A DNA stretch of 64,000 bases from JBCDKH01 sp964388485. GTDB taxonomy: Bacteria > Planctomycetota > Phycisphaerae > Tepidisphaerales > Tepidisphaeraceae. The DNA lies in the NCBI GenBank assembly GCA_964388485.1, contig CAYMAS010000008.1:1-64000 (forward strand), read 5' to 3'. This document shows, piece by piece, positions 17,773 through 26,054 of this stretch. The notes under the pieces were generated by a model. It ran no database searches. It was not told the DNA's origin and worked only from the letters and a program-made list of their open reading frames with translations. Both the position numbers and the translations under genes were made by a program. How positions within the stretch are numbered: position 1 is the stretch's first letter; each line of letters opens with the position of its first letter.

Positions 17773-20493
17773 TCAGGTGTTGGCGGTGAACTGGGCCTTG
17801 GCGATCTGGCGGATCTGGATCGCCGTGATGCCGACGAGCAGGAGGCCCAGCAGCCAGGCCATCGCGGTGCCGAGGCCGAAGCGGAGGTCCATGAAGGTGC
17901 GTGTGAAGATTTCGAGCGACAGCAGCGTTGTCGCGCCGTCGGGCCCGCCGCCGGTGAGGGCGAGCATGAAGTCGGCCCCGCCCTTGAACGCCTCGACGAC
18001 TGCGGCGATGACGTTGATCGCCAGCAGCAGCTTGATGCGCGGCAGCGTGACGTGCAGGAGCTTCGTCGAAAAGCCGCTGCCGTCGATCTCGGCCGCTTCG
18101 TACAGGTCGCCCGGGATCGTCTTGAGCGCGGCCAGGTAGAGCAGGCACGCCGGGCCGGCGGCTACCCACACGAGCGGCAGCACGCTGCAGAGCATCGCCG
18201 TCTGCGGCGACTCGATGAAGCGAAGCGGCTCGAGGTTGAACGGGCCGACGAGTCCGCCGACCGCGTCGAGGCCGCCGTCGAACATGGCGGAGATCAGGCC
18301 GATCGTGCCGGCGACCGTCAGGCTCAGAAGCGACAGGACGAACCCCTTACCCGCGCCGTCGAGATCGCGCAAGCCGCGGGCCAGCAGGAACGAGAAGCCC
18401 AGCAGCGACAGCCACATGGCGATCGCGATCAGCTTGACGAGCGTCGCTGAAACGGAACCCAATTCGTTGAGCATTAAGAGCAGGCGGTTGATCGCGCCGT
18501 TGGGCGTCGGCTCGTAGAGCTGCTTCCACAGGAACATCACGACGACGCCGCTGACGATGCTCGGCAGGTACAGCAGCGTGCGAAAGAAGTACTTGGCTCC
18601 GGTCGTCGGCACCTCGTCGAGCAGGATCGCCAGAAGCACCGGCGGCCAGAATCCAAGGCCCACGACGAGCGCGACGAACAGGAGTGTTCGCCACAGGCCG
18701 AGCCAGAACGCCGGGTCGAACAGGGCTTCGGCAAAGTTCATCACGCCGACGTACTCGCTCTCGCTGGCCAGGCGGTAGTCGGTGAAGCTCAGACCCAGCG
18801 ACCAGCCCAGCGGCAGGTAGATCCACAGCGCCATCAGGCCCAGCGCCGGCAGGACCATCGCGGCCGGCACCCACCGCCGACTGCCGCCGACGCCGCCGGC
18901 GGGCGCGACGGCGAGGCTGCCGAAGGACCGCCAAATCGAGACGATCACGGTGCCGAAGACGACGACGAGCAGGACGAGCGCGACCCAGCCGACGGCCCGC
19001 TTCGTCCGCAGTTCCTCGGGGCTGCTGCGGCCCAGCAGCTTGCTGTTGGTCTCGGCGACGGCGGCGGTCAAGAGCGGCTTGACGGCCGCCGCCCGCTCGG
19101 CATCGGTCATGCCGCCCAGGTCCATCTCCAGAGCTTCCTGCATCGGCCGGCTCATGAACCGGTAGATGTGCTGCGTGTTGCGGCCGTACGGCTCGGGCAC
19201 GCCATCGACTAGCCCCGCCTCGAACACCTCGCGCAGGCCCGGCTGCACGTCGGCAAGCGCGTCCGTGAAGCCGAACTCCTCGAGCCACAGCGGGTTGACG
19301 AACCCGCCGTAGCCGTTGTCGACGTAGGCCTGGACCATCTGGCGGCGACTGTCGTCGCCCGTGAGGAACCAGATGAAGCTGGCGGCGGCGAGCTGCTGCT
19401 CGGGCGAGCCGCCGCTGTAGACGCCGAGCATGCGGGCGTTGAGCTCGCCGCCGCGGATGCCGCGGGGGCTGCGCGGCAGCGGGGCCAGGCCGATGAGCTG
19501 CGGGTTGCTGCGAGCGATGAGGTCCTCCTGAACGCTGCCGAAGACCATGCCGATCTGCCCGCGGTCCCACAGCTGCGGCCCCTCGTTGCCGAGGATCACG
19601 CGCGTCGGCGGCGGCATGGTGCGGCCGTCGCGCGTGAACGTCTCGCGGGTGAGCTTCCACAGGTACGCCAGGCTTTCGGCCGCCTCGTCGCCGTCGAACG
19701 TCGCCCGCCACTCGCCGCTCGCCTCGTCCCGCTCCATCGCGCGGGCACCGTTGCCGACGAACAGGGCGTACGCCGACCACGAGAGGTACTGCCCGCCGTC
19801 GACCATCAGGCCCCAGCGGCCTTTGTCTGGATCGCTCAACTTTCTCGCATAATCTAGGAATTCGTCCCACGTCTCCGGCGGCCGGTCCGGGTCGAGGCCG
19901 GCTTCGGCGAACAGGTCGCGGCGGTACATCAGCGCGTAGACCGTGACCGTCGTCGGGATCGACCAGGCGTGCGGCGTCGTGTCGTTGTCGTCGAAGCCGG
20001 GGCGATAAACGACCGGCCAAGCGGCGTCGGGCACACGCTCGCGGATCAGCTCGATTGCTGCGTCGAGTTCGGCACGCGTCGGGTCGGCGAGCCAGTTGCC
20101 GTCGTCGTCCGTCTGGCGAAGCCGCTCGTCGTCGCTTTTGAGTCGGGCTAGCAGTTCCTCGAAGGGCGTGAGGAAGCCCTGCTCGATGTAGGTGCTGCTC
20201 TGGCGAAAATTGATGTAGATCGCGTGCGGCGGCACGCCGGCGGCGATGGCCATGAGCGGGCCGCTGTCCATGCCGCCGCCGGCGATCTTGGGCATCACGA
20301 ACGGCTCGAGCTCGATATCGGGCCGCGCCTCGGCGAAATCGCGAACCACGCCGCGCACGGCTAGCGCCCGCGCGTCGACGTTCTCCGGCGAGGGCAGGCC
20401 CATCACGCGGATCGTCGTCTTGTCGTCCGCCCGCGCCGCCGTCGGCAAGGCCAACGCGAGCAACCCGAGGAGGATGAGGTACGGCCTGAACAT
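17773..20493 (-). CDS. Fusion of extracellular solute-binding protein and ABC permease (MalF type)
   Basis: 906 residues. Signal peptide at 1-22. Residues about 25-490 are a family-1 sugar-binding protein (IRVMGLPSPENVDARALA, GVPPHAIYINFRQSSTYIEQG, ALMYRRDLFAEAGLDPDRPPETWDEFLDYA, MVFGSVQEDLI). A membrane segment near 510 (VGWVALVLLVVVFGTVIVSIW) leads into a MalF-type permease of about 360 residues with EAA loop YEAAEIDGSGFSTKLLHVTL and the GGPDGATTLLSLEIF C-terminal block. Binding proteins are normally separate, so this is an unusual architecture. The encoded gene follows the FAH-family gene by 12 bases and heads the transport part of the operon. Confidence 0.87.
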   Translation of the reverse strand: MFRPYLILLGLLALALPTAARADDKTTIRVMGLPSPENVDARALAVRGVVRDFAEARPDIELEPFVMPKIAGGGMDSGPLMAIAAGVPPHAIYINFRQSSTYIEQGFLTPFEELLARLKSDDERLRQTDDDGNWLADPTRAELDAAIELIRERVPDAAWPVVYRPGFDDNDTTPHAWSIPTTVTVYALMYRRDLFAEAGLDPDRPPETWDEFLDYARKLSDPDKGRWGLMVDGGQYLSWSAYALFVGNGARAMERDEASGEWRATFDGDEAAESLAYLWKLTRETFTRDGRTMPPPTRVILGNEGPQLWDRGQIGMVFGSVQEDLIARSNPQLIGLAPLPRSPRGIRGGELNARMLGVYSGGSPEQQLAAASFIWFLTGDDSRRQMVQAYVDNGYGGFVNPLWLEEFGFTDALADVQPGLREVFEAGLVDGVPEPYGRNTQHIYRFMSRPMQEALEMDLGGMTDAERAAAVKPLLTAAVAETNSKLLGRSSPEELRTKRAVGWVALVLLVVVFGTVIVSIWRSFGSLAVAPAGGVGGSRRWVPAAMVLPALGLMALWIYLPLGWSLGLSFTDYRLASESEYVGVMNFAEALFDPAFWLGLWRTLLFVALVVGLGFWPPVLLAILLDEVPTTGAKYFFRTLLYLPSIVSGVVVMFLWKQLYEPTPNGAINRLLLMLNELGSVSATLVKLIAIAMWLSLLGFSFLLARGLRDLDGAGKGFVLSLLSLTVAGTIGLISAMFDGGLDAVGGLVGPFNLEPLRFIESPQTAMLCSVLPLVWVAAGPACLLYLAALKTIPGDLYEAAEIDGSGFSTKLLHVTLPRIKLLLAINVIAAVVEAFKGGADFMLALTGGGPDGATTLLSLEIFTRTFMDLRFGLGTAMAWLLGLLLVGITAIQIRQIAKAQFTANT

Positions 20494-20505
20494 GAGGTGA
20501 AGCGG

Positions 20506-21303
20506 CTAGACGACCGTGTTCCGCAGCGTGCCGATGCCCTCGGCCTCGACCTCGACGACATCGCCCGGCTGGAGAAAGCGTGGCGGCGTAGCGGCCATCC
20601 CCACGCCGGGCGGCGTGCCGGTAAGGATGACGGTGCCAGCCGGCAGGGTCGTGTCGGCCGAGAGGAATGCGATGATCTGGCGGACGCTGAAGATCATGTC
20701 GGCCGTCGTGTCATCCTGCACCGTCTCGCCGTTAAGCCGCGTCGTCAGGCGGACGGCCTGCGGGTCGTCCAGCGTGTCCGGCGTGACGAGCGATGGGCCG
20801 AGCGGCGTGAAGGTGTCGAAGCCCTTGCTCCGCGACCATTGGCCGCCGCTCTTGTCGGGCTCGAGCTGCCAGTCGCGGGCGCTGACGTCGTTGGCGACGG
20901 TGTAGCCGGCGACGAAGTCGAGCGCGTTGCTCTCAGTCGCGTCGAGGCAGTCGCGGCCGATGACGACGGCGAGCTCGACCTCGTAATCGACCTTGGTGCT
21001 CTTGAGGTTCCGCGGCAGCCGGATGTCGCCGCCGGGGTGCTGGACGCTGCGGGGCGACTTGAAGAAGACGACGGGCCGCTTGGGCTCGGCCATGCCGGCC
21101 TCGGCGGCGTGACGGCGGTAGTTAAGGCCGATGCCGATGATGCAGGTCGGCTCGACGGGGGCGAGCAGGTCGCTGACTTCTGCGGGAGTATCGTCGAGTT
21201 CGACGTTCGGCGGCAGGCCGCGGGCGAATCGGTAAGCCTCGCCGCCCGCCGGATCGGCGGCGGCTTGAACGTGACCCTCGTGTCGGTGGCGGATGTATCG
21301 CAT
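20506..21303 (-). CDS. Fumarylacetoacetate hydrolase family protein
   Basis: 265 residues from ATG 21303 (MRYIRHRHEGH); an upstream extension in the same frame would run through a palindromic operator and is rejected. The FAH fold is clear from CIIGIGLNYRRHAAEAG, VDYEVELAVVIGRD with the E-x-E metal ligands, GYTVANDVSARDWQ and TGTPPGVGMA. Bacterial relatives cleave beta-diketones or dehydrate 2-keto-3-deoxy sugar acids, for example in the L-rhamnonate, L-fuconate or D-arabinonate routes. As the first gene of a sugar-import operon, sugar-acid breakdown is the most likely job. Probably repressed or activated by the IclR protein encoded just downstream at 21573. Confidence 0.82.
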   Translation of the reverse strand: MRYIRHRHEGHVQAAADPAGGEAYRFARGLPPNVELDDTPAEVSDLLAPVEPTCIIGIGLNYRRHAAEAGMAEPKRPVVFFKSPRSVQHPGGDIRLPRNLKSTKVDYEVELAVVIGRDCLDATESNALDFVAGYTVANDVSARDWQLEPDKSGGQWSRSKGFDTFTPLGPSLVTPDTLDDPQAVRLTTRLNGETVQDDTTADMIFSVRQIIAFLSADTTLPAGTVILTGTPPGVGMAATPPRFLQPGDVVEVEAEGIGTLRNTVV

Positions 21304-21312
21304 GACGGTGCG

Positions 21313-21333
21313 GGCGGAACATGACGTTCCGCC
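21313..21333. promoter_or_regulatory. Perfect inverted repeat upstream of the FAH/ABC operon, candidate IclR operator
   Basis: GGCGGAAC at 21313-21320 and GTTCCGCC at 21326-21333 form a perfect 8-base inverted repeat with a 5-base spacer, 10 bases before the FAH-family start codon. The form GGAAC-N5-GTTCC is typical of IclR-family sites. A similar palindrome lies before the second operon at 25895. Confidence 0.6.
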
Positions 21334-21572
21334 AGAGGAAACCATAACACCTTCTTATTCGTTTGCCAGCCGGACAGGCCGGACGAAACAAAAAAGGTCG
21401 CCGCGGGAGCGTGGAGCCGTCGGAACTAGATCAAAGGCCAGTCGACTCGTGTGCGATCAGGTCACCATCCCTGAGCCGCGGAGCTTGTCCTGGGCGTCGA
21501 CGCCGCTGCAGCTTTTTACGCGCAGGGGGCACCTAACGCGATGACAATTGCGAGCATCGAACGGAGCCCGCT

Positions 21573-22319
21573 TTACTTCTTGGCGTAATCGACCTTGATG
21601 AGTGACACCGTCTTCTTGAGCTTCTTGAGCAACTGCTTTTCGATCTTCTCGCCCCGCGCAACGGGCACCGTGATGCTGACCGCCGCGATCACGTCGTCGT
21701 CGATGACGATGGGATAAGCCAGGCACATCACACCGATGTCGCTCTCCTCGCGTTCGATGGCGTACCCGTCGTTGAGCGTCTCCTGCAGCACGCGGCGTAG
21801 CTTCGCCGGATCGGTGATGGTGTTCACGGTGTGTGCCTCAAGCTTGATGTCCGTCGTCATCCGCTTCCAGTTGTCCTTCGGCAGGTGGGCGACGATCGCG
21901 CGACCGAGCGCGGTCGAGTAGTACGGGTAAAGCATGCCCGGATCCTCGATGCGACGCAGGGGATGGTTCGTCTCGAGGACCTTCAGGTAGGCGACGCGGG
22001 TGCCGCACAGGACGCCGAGATTGACGGTTTCGCCGGTGTCAGCGTGGAGGGCGTCGAGGTGCGGCTCGGCAACTTTGACGAGTTGCTCGTAATCCTGGCC
22101 GTCGGCGATGCGGCGGAGCTTGCCGGTCAGGCTGTACAGGCCATTGCCGGTGTGTTCGACGAAGCCGAGGGTGATGAGTTCCTTGAGGATGCGGTGCACC
22201 GTCGGCTTGTTCAAGCCGGTCTGCTGCGTCACGACGCCCAGCGGTTGCGGTCGGTCGTTGACGCCGAGCGTCGAGAGCACGACAAAGGCTTTGGCTAGCA
22301 CACCTCGTTCCATCGACAT
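21573..22319 (-). CDS. IclR family transcriptional regulator
   Basis: 248 residues from ATG 22319; the longer open frame overlaps the upstream gene and is not protein-like. An N-terminal winged helix-turn-helix (AFVVLSTLGVNDRPQPLGVVTQQTG, then LNKPTVHRILKELITLGFVE) is followed by the IclR effector domain (TGETVNLGVLCGTRVAYLKVLE, YPYYSTALGRAIVAHLP, GYAIEREESDIGVMCLAYPI, VIAAVSITVPVAR). The family senses small organic or sugar acids. It is the last gene of the operon starting at 25843, 23 bases after the lactonase. Matching palindromes before this operon and the neighbouring one suggest that it controls both and itself. Confidence 0.92.
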   Translation of the reverse strand: MSMERGVLAKAFVVLSTLGVNDRPQPLGVVTQQTGLNKPTVHRILKELITLGFVEHTGNGLYSLTGKLRRIADGQDYEQLVKVAEPHLDALHADTGETVNLGVLCGTRVAYLKVLETNHPLRRIEDPGMLYPYYSTALGRAIVAHLPKDNWKRMTTDIKLEAHTVNTITDPAKLRRVLQETLNDGYAIEREESDIGVMCLAYPIVIDDDVIAAVSITVPVARGEKIEKQLLKKLKKTVSLIKVDYAKK

Positions 22320-22342
22320 GACGTTAGCCGCATCTCGGCCCG

Positions 22343-23185
22343 TCACGAGGATCGGGCCGTGCAGGCGACATGCAGTCGGATGCCTGGAACGGGCCAGCGG
22401 CCGCGCCATAAACCGTTCGTGCCGTGCTCCGTGACGAGCAAGTCGCGGCCGTCGTCGCCGCCGAAGTGCAGGTTGCTCGGCGCGTCGAACGGCAGTCGCA
22501 TCCGCAGGACGCACCGGCCGTCGGGGTCGAAGGCGTCGAGCGTGTTGCCGCCCCAGTCGGCGACGATCAGGCGGCCGTCGCTGTCATAATCCATGCCGTC
22601 GCCGCCGGTCGCCTGATCGCCGGGGACGAGGCCGAAGCGGCGGAGGTTCGTCACGTCACCGGGGCCGATGATGTCCCAGGCCCACAGGTCGTAGGTGAAG
22701 GTCTCGGCAATGACGAGCGTGCGGCCATCAGGCGAGACGGCGACGCCGTTGGGGAAGGCGAAGCAGTTTGCTATCTGCACGATCTCGCCGTTGGCGCGGC
22801 GGCAGTGGACCTCGCCGTCGGGCCGTTCGAGCGACGAGCCGGCGGGGGCGGTGAACCAGAGGTTGCCGTCGTCGTCGAGGGCCAGATCGTTGCAGCCGCG
22901 CATCGACTCGACGGTCTCGACGTCGCCGGTGGGCGTGATGCGAAGCAGGCCGAGCTTCATGTCGGCGACCCAGATCGTGCCGTCGGCCGCGACCTGCAAA
23001 CCGGCGGGCGCACCGCCGGTCTCGGCGTGGGTCACGACCTGCTTGCCGTCGAGCTTGAGCACCTTGCCCGCTCCCGGCGAGACGCAGTAGATCGTGCCGT
23101 CCGGCCCGTAGATCGGCCCTTCGGCACCAGCGATGTCGCCGGTGAGCTTCGTCCATTCACACTCGATCCAGTCGAAACTGCTCAT
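22343..23185 (-). CDS. SMP-30/gluconolactonase family protein
   Basis: 280 residues, start at ATG 23185, overlapping the stop of the upstream gene (ATGA). A six-bladed beta-propeller lactonase is indicated by AEGPIYGPDGTIYCVSPGAGKV (metal-binding Glu), GAPAGLQVAADGTIWVADM, NDLALDDDGNLWFTAP (Asn ligand), FPNGVAVSPDGRTLVIAET (Asn ligand) and GDGMDYDSDGRLIVADWGG (Asp ligand). Relatives open sugar lactones to aldonic acids. With the SDR dehydrogenase at the head of the same operon it makes an oxidative sugar-acid step plausible. No signal peptide. Confidence 0.88.
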   Translation of the reverse strand: MSSFDWIECEWTKLTGDIAGAEGPIYGPDGTIYCVSPGAGKVLKLDGKQVVTHAETGGAPAGLQVAADGTIWVADMKLGLLRITPTGDVETVESMRGCNDLALDDDGNLWFTAPAGSSLERPDGEVHCRRANGEIVQIANCFAFPNGVAVSPDGRTLVIAETFTYDLWAWDIIGPGDVTNLRRFGLVPGDQATGGDGMDYDSDGRLIVADWGGNTLDAFDPDGRCVLRMRLPFDAPSNLHFGGDDGRDLLVTEHGTNGLWRGRWPVPGIRLHVACTARSS

Positions 23186-23946
23186 AATTTGCCTGCTTCC
23201 ATGTCGCTCACGAGCGAGGCCACGCCGGCGGCGGCCAGGTCGATCCACTGTCGGCCGTTGTCGGCGTCGGCGGCGTTGGGGTCGCCGAACACGCCGTTGT
23301 CGCTGAGTTGCTCGAACGGCCGATAGACGCTCGCCACGCCGCCGCCGCCGAACAGGTCGATTTTGCCGAAAGAGCTTTCGGGCTGACGTCCGCCGGCGGC
23401 GGCACGGTCCATGTCGACGAGGTCGGGCGCGAGGTGGAGCATCATCGACGTCTCGACCTCGCCCGCGTGACCCGCGCCGCCGATCAGCGTGCGTCGCAGC
23501 TTCCACATCTGTTCGTCGGCGAAGTCGAACCACGAGACGCCGACGACGAGCGGGCCCGGCTTTTCGCGGCTGATCCTCTCGATGGCGATGCCGAGGGCCG
23601 ACGCGTTGCCGCCGTGGGCGTTGAGCAGGAGCAGGTTCTCGAAGCCGTGCCGCAGGACGCCGGTGCCGATCTGCGTGAGCACGTCGACGAACGTGTCGAG
23701 CTGGGCCGACAGGCTGCCGGCGTGGTTCATGTGGTGCTGGCTGCAGCCGAGCCACATCGTCGGCAATACGAGCAGCTGCCCGTCGTGCTTCGCGTCCGCC
23801 GCGTCGGCAATCGCTTCGGCGAGCGTCGCGTCGGTGCACAGCGGCAGGTGCGGGCCATGCTGCTCCATTGCCCCGATCGGCAGGAGGACCGCCCGACGCT
23901 TGTCCCTCGCCGCAATCTCGTCGCTACGCAGATGCTGCCACTTCAT
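23182..23946 (-). CDS. Creatininase family amidohydrolase-like protein
   Basis: 254 residues from ATG 23946. Metal-binding motifs of the creatininase/FAPy-deformylase family are visible: LLPIGAMEQHGPHLPLCTDA (E-x-H-G-x-H and Asp), LLLLNAHGGN, and GHAGEVETSMML with the conserved Glu. Family members hydrolyse cyclic amides, but many in sugar-catabolism operons are uncharacterised and may act on lactones or related rings. Overlaps both neighbours by four bases, so translation is coupled. Cytoplasmic. Confidence 0.85.
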   Translation of the reverse strand: MKWQHLRSDEIAARDKRRAVLLPIGAMEQHGPHLPLCTDATLAEAIADAADAKHDGQLLVLPTMWLGCSQHHMNHAGSLSAQLDTFVDVLTQIGTGVLRHGFENLLLLNAHGGNASALGIAIERISREKPGPLVVGVSWFDFADEQMWKLRRTLIGGAGHAGEVETSMMLHLAPDLVDMDRAAAGGRQPESSFGKIDLFGGGGVASVYRPFEQLSDNGVFGDPNAADADNGRQWIDLAAAGVASLVSDMEAGKL

Positions 23947-25085
23947 GCGTTTCTCCGGGTATCGGCCCAAACGTCGACACCGACGCGATGCGGCGACGGC
24001 TGGTACGGCAGGTCCAGGTGGGGCGTCTCGATGCTTTCGCCGTCGGCGTGCTCGGCCTGACACATCGCCTGCAGCAGGCCGCACGTCAGCAGGTCGCGCT
24101 CCGTCGGCCACGGGCGAATGTCGCGGAACATCCAGTCGGTCACGAGTCGCATCAGCGCCCCGAAGTTACTGTATCGGCCGCTCGGCACCGACTCGTCGTC
24201 ACGGCACGCGAGCACGGTGCCGTCGGCGAGGCGAAAGCTCGTGGCAAAGTGGCGATTGCCGTCGATCGCGACCTGCCACTGCCGAACGCCGTCGCGGTGC
24301 TCGATCAGGAAGCATTTGCGGGGATGTTGCGGCGGTTCCAACGGAACACCATCCAATGCCGCCGCGAGCTGGTCGGCGGGCACACGATCCTCCTCGACCC
24401 GCGTCACCGCCGCCGCCCCGGCCTCGCCGCCGATGCGACGCTCGAGGAAATGCTGGGCAACTTCGAGGCTGTGGTAGCCGTAGCTCTCGATCTGGCCGCC
24501 GTTGACCTGCGGGTAAGCGGCGACGATCTCGCGGAGGTCGGCACCGTCGAGCCGGTCGCGCAGGTTCGGCGTCGTTGGGCACAACGGCAAGCTGCTCGCC
24601 GCCAGCAGCGGCACGTCGCTCCCCTCGCACGCCCGCACCATCCGCTGGGCGATCTCGAAGTCGTACGACAGATGCTTGTCGCAGAAGACGGGTGCGACCC
24701 CACCGACGCGGTCGAAGGCGGCGAGGATGTCGTTCAGCAATCGCTCACGCGGGTAGAGCTTTTGGCCGAGGTCGTTGTACGGGTAGTCGCCGTGTTCGCC
24801 GACGAGCAGGACGCCGTCGATGGCGAGCTTGTCGCCGTCGGTCAGGGCGGCATCGACCGTGTCGTGCAACGGCACACCCGCGTCGCCAAGTCGCTGACGA
24901 CCGAGGTCGTTGTCGGGGAACTGGTCGAGGTAGACCGATGCCAGCGTCGACTGCCGCCCGTTCGGCGGGGGCCAGCCGTAGCCGACGTCCTCGGGAATCT
25001 CCTCAAGCCATCGCGCGGCGATGACGTCGACGTGCGAGTTCTCCCTGTACTCCGTGCCGATGAGGGCGATGCGTTTGTCGCTCAT
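23943..25085 (-). CDS. Conserved unknown protein in a sugar-acid operon
   Basis: 380 residues, cytoplasmic; I do not recognise the family. It begins with a Rossmann-like strand (KRIALIGTEYRENSHVDVIAARWLEE), and has a repeated-looking core (LAIDGVLLVGEHGDYPYNDLGQKLYPR, GVAPVFCDKHLSYDF, VPLLAASSLPLCPTTPNLRD, NGGQIESYGYHSLEVAQHF) rich in His, Asp and Glu that could bind a sugar or metal. The C-terminal third (KCFLIEHRDGVRQWQVAIDG, HFATSFRLADG) is beta-rich. An oxidoreductase or isomerase role is possible but unproven. It overlaps its neighbours by four bases on each side. Confidence 0.7.
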   Translation of the reverse strand: MSDKRIALIGTEYRENSHVDVIAARWLEEIPEDVGYGWPPPNGRQSTLASVYLDQFPDNDLGRQRLGDAGVPLHDTVDAALTDGDKLAIDGVLLVGEHGDYPYNDLGQKLYPRERLLNDILAAFDRVGGVAPVFCDKHLSYDFEIAQRMVRACEGSDVPLLAASSLPLCPTTPNLRDRLDGADLREIVAAYPQVNGGQIESYGYHSLEVAQHFLERRIGGEAGAAAVTRVEEDRVPADQLAAALDGVPLEPPQHPRKCFLIEHRDGVRQWQVAIDGNRHFATSFRLADGTVLACRDDESVPSGRYSNFGALMRLVTDWMFRDIRPWPTERDLLTCGLLQAMCQAEHADGESIETPHLDLPYQPSPHRVGVDVWADTRRNA

Positions 25086-25843
25086 TCATCCGCTCCGGTA
25101 GGGGTGACGCCGTCCGGCCCGAAGCGGTCGGCGGATCGGTAGCCGAGCGCCTTCATCGGCGTCATGTCATAGACCTGCTCGTCCGTGTCCGACAGCAGCG
25201 GGGCGACGGCGAATCCGTCGGTCAGGTCCGCCGTCGCGGCTGTGATGATGCCGCGGGCGATGTCGCCAAAGGTGATGCCAAGCGTTCGCCAGCCGTCCTG
25301 CCTGATGTGCGTCTCGTTGTAGTGCTCGACCGGATACGGCTGACCCAACCTGAGGCAGACAGCAGAAAACTCGCTCTTGCGGCTGTGGAGTTGGGCCAGG
25401 TGCTCGCCGTACAGCTTCGTGACGGCGTAGTGGTTCAGCGGCTTGACGGGCGACTCCTCACCGACCGGTTCCATGAGGTCGCGGCCCATGTGCACCGTCA
25501 GCGACGACATAAAGACGACCCGCGACACCTTCGCCCCGGCCGCCGCGGCGAATACGTTGCGCGTGCCCCACACGTTGACGTCGATTTCCGCCCGGTCAAG
25601 CTCGTCGTCGTCCGTCATGCCGCTCGCTTGCAGGTTCGACCGATTGGCAATCGCCAGATGGCAGACGACATCGCACCCGGCGACAGCCTCACGCACGGCC
25701 GCGGCGTCGCAGATGTCCAAGGCCGTGACGTCGACGCCGGCAAATCGGCCGTCGCTTTGATCGGTCGCCTTGAGATCGAAGCGTGCGTCGAGCGTCGGCA
25801 GGATCTCGCGGCCGATGCGACCGGCGGCACCCGTCAGCAGCAT
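25082..25843 (-). CDS. NAD-dependent epimerase/dehydratase, uronate-dehydrogenase-like SDR
   Basis: 253 residues from ATG 25843, where the protein begins with the nucleotide-binding motif LLTGAAGRIGREI (G-x-x-G-x-x-G). An earlier ATG at 25903 lies inside a palindromic operator and would add 20 residues not expected in the family. Catalytic Ser (FMSSLTVHMG) and Y-x-x-x-K (NHYAVTKLYGE) are present, as is the acidic Asp (KATDQSDGR) that favours NAD. Relatives oxidise uronic acids to aldarolactones or epimerise NDP-sugars. As first gene of an operon with a lactonase, oxidation of a uronate or sugar to a lactone is the most economical reading. Confidence 0.8.
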   Translation of the reverse strand: MLLTGAAGRIGREILPTLDARFDLKATDQSDGRFAGVDVTALDICDAAAVREAVAGCDVVCHLAIANRSNLQASGMTDDDELDRAEIDVNVWGTRNVFAAAAGAKVSRVVFMSSLTVHMGRDLMEPVGEESPVKPLNHYAVTKLYGEHLAQLHSRKSEFSAVCLRLGQPYPVEHYNETHIRQDGWRTLGITFGDIARGIITAATADLTDGFAVAPLLSDTDEQVYDMTPMKALGYRSADRFGPDGVTPTGADE

Positions 25844-25894
25844 GCGAGGCTTCGCCGGATAGTCGGCTGGAGGACTCAAGACGACGAACCCTAC

Positions 25895-25911
25895 CGGAAT
25901 CATGCATTCCG
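25895..25911. promoter_or_regulatory. Perfect palindrome before the SDR operon, candidate IclR operator
   Basis: CGGAATCATGCATTCCG is a perfect 6-base inverted repeat around a 5-base spacer. It shares CGGAA-N7-TTCCG with the site at 21315-21331. It lies 52 bases before the chosen SDR start and between divergent genes, so it could also affect the RraA-like gene. Confidence 0.5.
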
Positions 25912-26054
25912 TCAAGCGGCATCCTTACCGTTAGGCGACTCAGACGAATTGCCGCATGGATCCGGGTCGAGTTCTCGGCTTCCGCTTGCGTTCCGCTACT
26001 GATGATAGTACCATTCCGTCAGACCGAACGCTTGCACTTCATCCACCTGCCCAC

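Noticed and set aside
17696..18169. Upstream extension of the CBM9-tailed protein to 792 residues
   Set aside because: The added part overlaps the fused permease gene in another frame and lies before an obvious signal peptide.
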